From an uncultured Prevotella sp. (GTDB lineage Bacteria; Bacteroidota; Bacteroidia; Bacteroidales; Bacteroidaceae): a stretch of DNA of 9,269 nucleotides. The notes below the pieces were generated by a model that ran no database searches, was not told the DNA's origin, and saw only the letters and a program-made list of their open reading frames with translations. Made by a program: the position numbers and the translations under genes. Shown here piece by piece: positions 1 through 6,081 of the stretch. Each line of letters opens with the position of its first letter. Positions within the stretch are counted from its first letter, which is position 1. The stretch is from the NCBI GenBank assembly GCA_947072805.1, contig CAMTJK010000133.1, positions 1 through 9,269 of the forward strand. The letters run 5' to 3'.

Positions 1-42
1 GAAAGGAATGAAATGTAAAAGGGTTGGGAATAAAACTTATTG

Positions 43-83
43 TTATGCCCCTTGCGTAACAAACGGTTTCGCAAGGGGCATAA
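43..83 (-). terminator. Probable transcription terminator after ettA
   Basis: A perfect 14-bp inverted repeat (arms 43-56 and 70-83, core GCCCCTTGCG / CGCAAGGGGC) encloses a 13-nt loop. Inside the loop, AAC (58-60) and GTT (66-68) can extend the stem beyond one mismatch. It starts 21 bp after the ettA stop codon, where a 3' hairpin would be expected. In the minus-strand transcript the stem is followed by a mixed A/U stretch (CAATAAGTTTTATT), not a clean U-run, so termination may be imperfect, or the hairpin may mainly protect the mRNA 3' end. Positions 1-42 contain no recognisable gene. Confidence 0.6.
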
Positions 84-104
84 ATCATTGTTGCAAGAGC
101 AGCA

Positions 105-1802
105 TCAGTCTTCCATCAGTTTTCTGTACCTGCCTTTCTTGCAGTCGTCCGTACCGAGGCGGCGGCTCTTGTTAATCTCATAATCAGAGTAACTGCCTTC
201 GAAGAAGAACACTTCTCCGTTGCCTTCGAACGCAAGAATATGCGTACAGATGCGGTCAAGGAACCATCTGTCGTGACTTATCACCACGGCACAGCCTGCA
301 AAAGCATCGAGACCCTCCTCCAAGGCACGCAGTGTGTTCACGTCTATATCGTTGGTCGGCTCGTCGAGCAACAGCACATTACCTTCCTGTTTGAGGGCGA
401 GCGCCAGCTGCAGGCGATTGCGTTCACCACCGGAAAGCACCTTGCAGAGCTTGTTCTGGTCGTTTCCGGAAAAATTGAAACGCGATATGTAAGCCCTTAC
501 ATTGATGTCCCTGCCACCCATACGGATGGTTTCATTTCCCTGCGAAATAACATCGTAAACGCTCTTTTCAGGGTCTATATCCTTGTGTTGCTGGTCTACG
601 TACGAGAGTTTCACCGTCTCGCCTACCTCAAAAGTACCGTCATCGGCTTTTTCCAAGCCCATAATCAGTCGGAAGAGTGTGGTCTTGCCGGCTCCGTTCG
701 GACCTATCACGCCGACGATGCCATTAGGCGGCAACATAAAGTTGAGGTCGTTGAAGAGCACTTTCTCACCGAAAGCTTTCTTCACATGGAGGGCTTCTAT
801 CACCTTATTACCGAGACGCGGACCGTTGGGAATGAATATTTCGAGTTTTTCCTCACGCTCTTTCTGCTCCTGTCCAAGCATCTGCTCGTAAGCATTAAGA
901 CGAGCCTTTCCCTTTGCCTGTCGTGCTTTCGGCGCCATACGTGCCCACTCGAGTTCGCGTTCGAGCGCCTTGCGGCGTTTTGAAGCCTGCTTCTCTTCCT
1001 GCATCATGCGCTTCGTCTTCTGGTCGAGCCATGACGAGTAGTTGCCATGCCAGGGTATGCCCTCTCCGCGGTCAAGTTCAAGTATCCACTCGCTTACATC
1101 GTCAAGGAAGTAGCGGTCGTGCGTAACGGCAATCACCGTTCCCTCATACTGCTGCAGATGCTGTTCGAGCCAGTCTATGCTTTCCGCATCGAGGTGGTTG
1201 GTGGGCTCGTCGAGCAAAAGCACGTCAGGCTTCTGCAGAAGCAGCCTGCACAAAGCCACGCGACGGCGTTCGCCTCCGGAGAGGTTGGTTACAGGAAGGT
1301 CACCTTTAGGGCATCGCAAGGCAGCCATGGCACGGTCGAGCTTCGAGTCCATGTTCCATGCATCGGTGGCATCGATGATGTCTTGCACCTCAGCCTGCCG
1401 CTGCATGAGCTTGTCCATCTTGTCGGCATCACTGTAATATTCCTCCTCACCAAACTTTTGGTTTATCTCTTCATATTCTTTCAGTGCATCATAGGCTTTC
1501 TTCACACCCTCCTGCACGTTCTCCTTGACGGTCTTGTTCTCATCGAGAGGCGGGTCCTGCGGCAGATAGCCCACCGTATAGCCTGGGCTCCACACCACCT
1601 CGCCCTGCGTGGGCTGTTCCAAACCGGCAATAATCTTCATGAGGGTGGACTTTCCAGCACCGTTCAGACCGATGATACCTATCTTTGCACCATAGAAGAA
1701 CGAGAGGTAAATGTCCTTCAGCACCTGTTTCTGATTCTGTGGGATAATCTTCGATACCCCAACCATCGAGAATATAATCTTCTTGTCGTCTACTGTTGCC
1801 AT
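105..1802 (-). CDS. ettA: EttA, energy-dependent translational throttle protein (ABC-F ATPase)
   Basis: 565 aa, close to the 555 aa of E. coli EttA and alignable over its whole length. ABC-F proteins are soluble twin ABC ATPases without membrane domains; EttA binds the ribosomal E site and gates the first elongation step according to the ATP/ADP ratio. Domain 1 has Walker A GLNGAGKS (45-52), an arm insertion (about 88-147), signature LSGGE (174-178), Walker B LLLDEP (195-200, catalytic Glu199) and H-loop His228. The charged, coiled P-site interaction linker spans about 243-320 and includes KGKARL, as in E. coli. Domain 2 has GPNGAGKT (367-374), LSGGE (456-460), LLLDEP (477-482, Glu481) and His510. 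All catalytic residues are present, so both sites should be active. The ATG at 1800-1802 gives an N-terminus like that of known EttA. It begins 18 bp after the guaA stop codon, which suggests co-transcription. No Shine-Dalgarno sequence is visible in that gap. The paralogues Uup and YheS are less likely because the arm, linker and C-terminus fit EttA. Confidence 0.95.
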   Translation of the reverse strand: MATVDDKKIIFSMVGVSKIIPQNQKQVLKDIYLSFFYGAKIGIIGLNGAGKSTLMKIIAGLEQPTQGEVVWSPGYTVGYLPQDPPLDENKTVKENVQEGVKKAYDALKEYEEINQKFGEEEYYSDADKMDKLMQRQAEVQDIIDATDAWNMDSKLDRAMAALRCPKGDLPVTNLSGGERRRVALCRLLLQKPDVLLLDEPTNHLDAESIDWLEQHLQQYEGTVIAVTHDRYFLDDVSEWILELDRGEGIPWHGNYSSWLDQKTKRMMQEEKQASKRRKALERELEWARMAPKARQAKGKARLNAYEQMLGQEQKEREEKLEIFIPNGPRLGNKVIEALHVKKAFGEKVLFNDLNFMLPPNGIVGVIGPNGAGKTTLFRLIMGLEKADDGTFEVGETVKLSYVDQQHKDIDPEKSVYDVISQGNETIRMGGRDINVRAYISRFNFSGNDQNKLCKVLSGGERNRLQLALALKQEGNVLLLDEPTNDIDVNTLRALEEGLDAFAGCAVVISHDRWFLDRICTHILAFEGNGEVFFFEGSYSDYEINKSRRLGTDDCKKGRYRKLMED

Positions 1803-1820
1803 AATCTGATGATTGATATT

Positions 1821-3431
1821 TTACTCCCACTCTATTGTTGATGGTGGTTTTGAGGATATGTCATAGCATACGCGGTTTACTCCTCTCACCTTATTTATTA
1901 TCTCGTTAGATACCTTTGCCATGAAATCGTACGGCAAATGCGCCCAGTCGGCAGTCATGGCGTCGGTACTGGTAACAGCTCTCAACGCCACCGGATGCTC
2001 ATATGTGCGCTCGTCACCCATCACTCCCACGGAACGTACGGTAGACAAGAGCACTGTGCCTGCCTGCCATACCTGGTCGTAAAGTGACACCTCTATTTCG
2101 CCGTCGGTCATGGCGGCAGGCACACCTGCAGCAAGCACCTTACGGGCTTCGTCTCCGGAGAGGCGCACCTTATAGTCGCGCAAGCCGCGTATATAAATAT
2201 CGTCGGCATCCTGGAGAATGCGCACCTTCTCGGGGGTGATATCACCGAGAATGCGTACGGCAAGACCGGGTCCGGGGAAAGGATGACGCGTGATGAGATG
2301 CTCGGGCATGCCCAGCTGACGACCCACACGACGCACTTCATCTTTGAACAGCCACTTCAGCGGTTCACAGAGCTGCAGATGCATGTCCTTAGGCAGTCCG
2401 CCCACATTGTGATGGCTCTTTATTACCTTACCGGTGATGTTAAGCGACTCTATACGGTCGGGATATATGGTGCCCTGGGCAAGCCATTTGGCACCGGTAA
2501 TCTTCTTTGCTTCGGCATTGAATACTTCCACAAAATCGCGTCCTATAATCTTGCGCTTCTGCTCGGGATCGCTTACCCCTTCAAGGTCCTTGAAGAACTT
2601 GGCACTGGCATCAACACCAATGACATTCAGTCCGAGACACTCGTAATCGTGCATTACATCACGGAACTCGTTCTTGCGCAGCATTCCATGATCGACAAAT
2701 ATGCAGGTAAGGTTGCTGCCGATGGCACGGTTGAGCAACACGGCGACAACCGAAGAATCGACACCGCCACTAAGTCCGAGTACCACGCGGTCATCGCCCA
2801 GCTGCTGCTTCAGTTCGGCAACGGTAGTATCGACAAACGAGGCAGCACTCCACTCCTGACGGCTGCCGCAAATGCCTACAACGAAATTGCGGAGTAACTG
2901 TGTGCCCTGCATAGTATGGAACACCTCGGGATGGAACTGCACTGCCCATATAGGACTGTTTTCAGCCGCATAGGCAGCATACTTGACATCGGCAGTGGAA
3001 GCAATGCACCTGAACCCGTCGGGAATAGCCGTGATGGTGTCGCCATGACTCATCCACACCTGCGAGTTGTCAGTAAAACCCTTAAACAAAGGGTTCTCTG
3101 CATCGAACGATTGCAGATTGGCACGACCATACTCACGACTGTCTGCCTTCTCTACACGTCCGCCAAGGGTGTGAGAAATAAACTGGGCACCATAACAAAT
3201 GCCGAGAACAGGCTTGCGGTTTACAAAGCGGTTCAACTCGACCTTGAATGCTTCGGGATCATGAACGGAGTAAGGCGAGCCGCTAAGTATCACACCTATC
3301 ACTGAAGAATCGTCTTCAGGATACTTGTTATACGGAAGAATCTCGCAGAAAGTGTCAAGTTCGCGCACGCGCCTACCAATGAGCTGCGTGGTCTGCGAAC
3401 CGAAATCGAGAATGATAATCTTCTGTTGCAT
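1821..3431 (-). CDS. guaA: GMP synthase (glutamine-hydrolysing)
   Basis: 536 aa. It converts XMP, ATP and glutamine to GMP in the last step of de novo guanine nucleotide synthesis in the cytosol. The N-terminal class I glutamine amidotransferase (about 1-190) has the nucleophile Cys79 in GICYG and the partners His167 and Glu169 in QFHPE. The ATP-pyrophosphatase domain has its P-loop LSGGVDSS at 220-227, then GTIYPD (320-325) and KSHHNVGGLP (338-347). The dimerisation domain has RHPFPGPGL (382-390) and the family-typical end IEWE. One oddity is a stretch of about 28 extra residues between RD (418-419) and LYD (450-452), plus ST where homologues have a single Pro (LLSTVRSVG). E. coli GuaA is 525 aa and, from memory, Bacteroides GuaA is about 507 aa. 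The ATG at 3429-3431 fits homologous N-termini. The 69-bp gap to the nucleotidyltransferase gene shows neither a TAnnTTTG promoter element nor a terminator, so read-through from upstream is plausible; ettA follows 18 bp downstream. Confidence 0.97.
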   Translation of the reverse strand: MQQKIIILDFGSQTTQLIGRRVRELDTFCEILPYNKYPEDDSSVIGVILSGSPYSVHDPEAFKVELNRFVNRKPVLGICYGAQFISHTLGGRVEKADSREYGRANLQSFDAENPLFKGFTDNSQVWMSHGDTITAIPDGFRCIASTADVKYAAYAAENSPIWAVQFHPEVFHTMQGTQLLRNFVVGICGSRQEWSAASFVDTTVAELKQQLGDDRVVLGLSGGVDSSVVAVLLNRAIGSNLTCIFVDHGMLRKNEFRDVMHDYECLGLNVIGVDASAKFFKDLEGVSDPEQKRKIIGRDFVEVFNAEAKKITGAKWLAQGTIYPDRIESLNITGKVIKSHHNVGGLPKDMHLQLCEPLKWLFKDEVRRVGRQLGMPEHLITRHPFPGPGLAVRILGDITPEKVRILQDADDIYIRGLRDYKVRLSGDEARKVLAAGVPAAMTDGEIEVSLYDQVWQAGTVLLSTVRSVGVMGDERTYEHPVALRAVTSTDAMTADWAHLPYDFMAKVSNEIINKVRGVNRVCYDISSKPPSTIEWE

Positions 3432-3500
3432 ATATCTTCTTATATATTTATGTAATTTGCTGTCGTTGTATCGGTTTCTGCCTGCAATGTCATGCCATGG

Positions 3501-4250
3501 TCATCTGCCTGCATTCAGCCTTGCCGCAAAGGCATCTGCCTCCGCAAGAGTGTCTATCTTACCAACATCCATAAGCAAAAGGTCATCCTTTACATATGCC
3601 TCTATGCGCTTCACTGCACAGTATTTCAAATAGAAATCTACTATACCGAATTTTGAAGGCATAGCATTGAAACAAGAAAAAAGTCGTGGTGAAAACAAAT
3701 GGATGCCGGAAAAGGCATACATATCACATGTGTCTGGCGAGAGGTTGCTGTGCGGACTTCTTATCTCGCCGGTTTCAACATTGGTCCATCCTTTCAGCCG
3801 GCGGCTGCCGTCCTTGGCAAAAAGCAGATAACGTGTGGTGGCTCGGCTACTCACAAGCAACGTGGCATCGGCCTGGCTGCCTGCATCATAGAATCTTCTC
3901 AAGTCGATATTGCTCAATATATCCACATTATGTATAAGCACAGGAGAAGTGGAATCGAACATATCGGCAGCCTTTTTTATTCCTCCTCCCGTATCGAGCA
4001 ACGCGTCGGTCTCGTCACTTACACGGATATCCAAACCAAAATTGTCATTGGAACGCAGATAATCTACTATCTGATTTGCAAAATGATGGACATTGATCAC
4101 AATCCTTTCGGCACCGGCATCGCGCAGTCGCATTATAGTATGTTCTAGCAAAGGGCGACCGTCTACCTTCACAAGAGCCTTCGGCATTGTGTCTGTGAGA
4201 GGTTTGAGGCGCGTTCCAAGCCCGGCGGCGAATATCATTGCCTGCATCAT
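3501..4250 (-). CDS. MurU-like sugar-1-phosphate nucleotidyltransferase
   Basis: 249 aa from the ATG at 4248-4250 (248 aa from the adjacent ATG at 4245-4247). It is a GT-A-fold NTP transferase. The signature AAGLGTRLKPLTDTMPKAL (numbered from the second ATG, 7-25) carries the nucleotide-binding Gly-x-Gly-x-Arg and the catalytic Lys23. DTGGGI is at 85-90, and HNVDIL (106-111) and MDVGK (226-230) supply the metal-binding Asp109 and Asp227. The closest characterised role I can match is MurU, which makes UDP-MurNAc from MurNAc-1-phosphate and UTP; GlmU-N-like, mannose-1-phosphate or glucose-1-phosphate transferases cannot be excluded. The preceding gene is an AmgK-like kinase, which would supply the sugar-1-phosphate. 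The open frame extends upstream to 4367, but those 39 residues look non-protein-like (many Arg, Phe, Val), cover a predicted promoter and stem-loop, and are absent from related proteins, so I start at the MMQAMIF pair. The gene has its own predicted promoter and a structured leader of about 100 nt. Confidence 0.85.
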   Translation of the reverse strand: MMQAMIFAAGLGTRLKPLTDTMPKALVKVDGRPLLEHTIMRLRDAGAERIVINVHHFANQIVDYLRSNDNFGLDIRVSDETDALLDTGGGIKKAADMFDSTSPVLIHNVDILSNIDLRRFYDAGSQADATLLVSSRATTRYLLFAKDGSRRLKGWTNVETGEIRSPHSNLSPDTCDMYAFSGIHLFSPRLFSCFNAMPSKFGIVDFYLKYCAVKRIEAYVKDDLLLMDVGKIDTLAEADAFAARLNAGR

Positions 4251-4278
4251 TTCATGTAGTTTTGTATAAAAATAGACT

Positions 4279-4340
4279 GTCACGGCTTTCTTCCTACATC
4301 CCCGACGCCAGCGAAAGCGGACATTCGGGAAAGCCGTAAC
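4279..4340 (-). promoter_or_regulatory. Structured leader (long stem-loop) of the nucleotidyltransferase mRNA
   Basis: In the minus-strand RNA, arms at 4329-4340 (GTTACGGCTTTC) and 4279-4290 (GAAAGCCGTGAC) form a continuous 12-bp helix with one G-U wobble. On the plus strand the same position is a C-A mismatch, which favours minus-strand RNA as the functional form. The 38-nt interior can fold further: CCGA (4325-4328) with TCGG (4302-4305), and CCGC/GCTGG around TTTC (4308-4320). It lies 28 nt upstream of the start codon and just downstream of a predicted promoter, so it would sit in the 5' leader. A stretch TCTATTTTTAT starts a few bases after the stem, so it could act as an attenuator, as a protein- or ligand-binding leader, or as a late terminator for the upstream kinase gene. 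It matches no riboswitch family I recognise. Confidence 0.5.
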
Positions 4341-4354
4341 GGTGATATTGAATG

Positions 4355-4386
4355 CAAAAATACACAAAATCGGTCATTTCAGCAAA
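4355..4386 (-). promoter_or_regulatory. Predicted Bacteroidota-type promoter of the nucleotidyltransferase gene
   Basis: On the minus strand, TTTG (4383-4386) is followed by exactly 20 nt and then TATTTTTG (4355-4362). This matches the -33 TTTG / -7 TAnnTTTG consensus of the Bacteroidota housekeeping sigma factor with ideal spacing. Transcription would start near 4348 and give a leader of about 100 nt that contains the stem-loop at 4279-4340. A second TAnnTTTG match (TATATTTG, 4383-4390) overlaps the -33 box but has no TTTG at the right distance. Confidence 0.65.
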
Positions 4387-4461
4387 TATAATGCCGTGTT
4401 AATGTACCGAAAGGAGGTCAAAAAGCACTTATTTGACAATGGGAAACGAACGTATTCACAT

Positions 4462-6000
4462 TCATCGGTAGGCCTCAAGGACTGAGGTAATGCCTTGCTC
4501 GCGATGTATTATATGCACCTCAACGCCATATTTGCGACTGATGTATTCGCCGAGATGTTGTGCCGAATATACACTGCGGTGCTGACCGCCTGTACATCCG
4601 AAACAAAACATCAGACTTGTGAAGCCTCGTTGGATGTATCTGCGTACATGTGCATCGGCAAGCTTGTAAATATTGTCGAGGAACGTGAGTATTTCGCCAT
4701 CATCTTCAAGGAATCTGATTACGGGTTCGTCAAGTCCGGTAAGCTTCTTGTAAGGTTCGTAACGACCAGGATTATGGGTGGAGCGGCAATCAAAAACGTA
4801 TCCTCCGCCGTTTCCGCTCTCATCTTCCGGTATTCCCTTCCTGTAAGAGAAGCTGTACACCGTAACAACCAGCGGACCCTTGCCGTCATATTTGGAGAAT
4901 GTGGCAGGACCGTCCTGGGGATGTGCCTTGTAGACGTTTCTCTCGGTAGTACGGTAACCGTCGGCACGCGTCAATGCAGGCTGTTCTATGCGCGCAAAGC
5001 GCGGCAACTCCGTGAGCCGTCGCAACATATCCATCATGTACGGATAAGGGAAACAGTCGAGTTGCAGCAATTCGCGCAGGTTCTGTATCGCATAAGGAAT
5101 GGAATCGATAAAATGCTTCTTCTGCTCGAAATAGCCTCTGAAACCATACGCCCCAAGAACCTGAAGCGTTCTGAACAGCACGAACTGGCTCAAGCGATCA
5201 ACAAAATGACGTGACGAGGGTACTTCTACATAATTTTTAAGCGACTCATAATACTCCTTAACCAGCTCGCGACGAAGTTTATGAGGATATTTTGCCGATG
5301 CCTGCCATAGGAAAGAAGCCACATCGTAATAATAAGGACCTTTTCTTCCGCCTTGAAAATCGATGAAGTAAGGTTTGCCGGAGGCGTCAAGCATGACATT
5401 GCGTGCCTGAAAATCGCGATAAAGAAAAGCCTCTGATTTTTCTGATATAAGCTCTTTTGCAAAAAGATTGAAGTTTGCTTCCAACTTCAATTCATGGAAA
5501 TCAAGTTCTGTTGCCTTCAGAAAGCAGTACTTGAAATAATTGAGATCAAACAGCACACTGTTCAAATCAAATTCCGGTTGCGGATAACACTGACAGAAAT
5601 CAAGTCCTCTGGCACCTCTTATCTGTATGTTCGGCAATTCGCGTATGGTGCGCTTCAAGAGTTCACGCTCTTTAAGCGTATAACGCCCGCCGGCCTCTCT
5701 ACCACCAGCTATAGCGTCGAAGAGCGTCACTTGTCCAAGGTCTGTCTGCAAATATCTGAGTTCGTCATCGCTCACGGCAAGCACACGAGGTACAGGAATA
5801 TGCCTGCTTTCAAAGTGTCGGCACAGATATATAAACGCGTGATTCTCGTCACGGCTTGTCCCTATAACGCCTATCGTAGTCTGTCCGCCGGCTCCTGTAA
5901 AACGAAAATACTCACGGTTACTGCCTGCGCCGGGCAATTTCTCTATGCCCGTAGGCTCCGTTCCTGCCCATGTTCTGAATAATTCAACGAGTTTCTGCAT
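4462..6000 (-). CDS. AmgK-like sugar kinase fused to a RapZ C-terminal domain
   Basis: 512 aa, two domains, cytosolic, with no signal peptide or membrane segment. Residues about 1-330 are an aminoglycoside-phosphotransferase-fold kinase: the N-terminal loop LPGAGSNREYFRF (22-34) resembles the AmgK loop; LYRDFQARNVML (193-204) holds the catalytic Asp196 and Asn201; DFQGG (214-218) holds the Mg-binding Asp214; YYYDVASFLW (223-232) follows. AmgK phosphorylates MurNAc or GlcNAc at C1. Residues about 375-512 match the C-terminal half of RapZ: SFSYRKGIP (383-391), DCRSTHNP (404-411), GLD (422-424) and CFGCTGGQHRSVY (466-478). In E. coli RapZ this half binds glucosamine-6-phosphate and small RNAs; RapZ's own N-terminal P-loop domain is missing here, replaced by the kinase. 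The basic C-terminal tail of RapZ is also absent (the protein ends VLEAYR). The next gene is a MurU-like nucleotidyltransferase, which fits a kinase-plus-uridylyltransferase amino-sugar recycling route. The ATG at 5998-6000 gives a full kinase N-terminus. The 81-bp gap to the upstream gene has no clear terminator and only a lone -7-like box. Another sugar substrate remains possible. Confidence 0.88.
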   Translation of the reverse strand: MQKLVELFRTWAGTEPTGIEKLPGAGSNREYFRFTGAGGQTTIGVIGTSRDENHAFIYLCRHFESRHIPVPRVLAVSDDELRYLQTDLGQVTLFDAIAGGREAGGRYTLKERELLKRTIRELPNIQIRGARGLDFCQCYPQPEFDLNSVLFDLNYFKYCFLKATELDFHELKLEANFNLFAKELISEKSEAFLYRDFQARNVMLDASGKPYFIDFQGGRKGPYYYDVASFLWQASAKYPHKLRRELVKEYYESLKNYVEVPSSRHFVDRLSQFVLFRTLQVLGAYGFRGYFEQKKHFIDSIPYAIQNLRELLQLDCFPYPYMMDMLRRLTELPRFARIEQPALTRADGYRTTERNVYKAHPQDGPATFSKYDGKGPLVVTVYSFSYRKGIPEDESGNGGGYVFDCRSTHNPGRYEPYKKLTGLDEPVIRFLEDDGEILTFLDNIYKLADAHVRRYIQRGFTSLMFCFGCTGGQHRSVYSAQHLGEYISRKYGVEVHIIHREQGITSVLEAYR

Positions 6001-6081
6001 ATTGCGTCTGCAAAATTATTGTTTTATTAGCATAACCATCCTCCTGACAACAGGTGTTCCGGTTTTTCTAACAGCCATTAC

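Noticed and set aside
240..983. Long plus-strand ORFs opposite ettA and guaA (e.g. 240-983, 1047-1841, 2283-2897).
   Set aside because: They lie wholly or almost wholly antisense to well-supported conserved genes and show no domain-like sequence.
4251..4367. Upstream extension of the nucleotidyltransferase ORF to an ATG at 4365-4367 (39 extra residues).
   Set aside because: The extension contains the predicted -7 box and the stem-loop, has an unprotein-like composition, and precedes the family-typical N-terminus MQAMIFAAG.
4417..4437. Inverted repeat GTCAAA/TTTGAC with a 9-nt loop after the kinase-RapZ gene.
   Set aside because: Only 6 AT-rich base pairs and no following U-run; too weak to call a terminator.
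6011..6018. TAATTTTG on the minus strand, an exact TAnnTTTG match just upstream of the kinase-RapZ gene.
   Set aside because: No TTTG lies 19-21 nt upstream, and the implied start point would leave a leader of only a few bases.
6016..6078. 20-codon minus-strand ORF (MAVRKTGTPV...) between the DUF4450 and kinase genes.
   Set aside because: Very short, no ribosome-binding signal and no recognisable similarity. Its start lies in a small imperfect direct repeat (6069-6080 and 6093-6104) of the end of the upstream gene.
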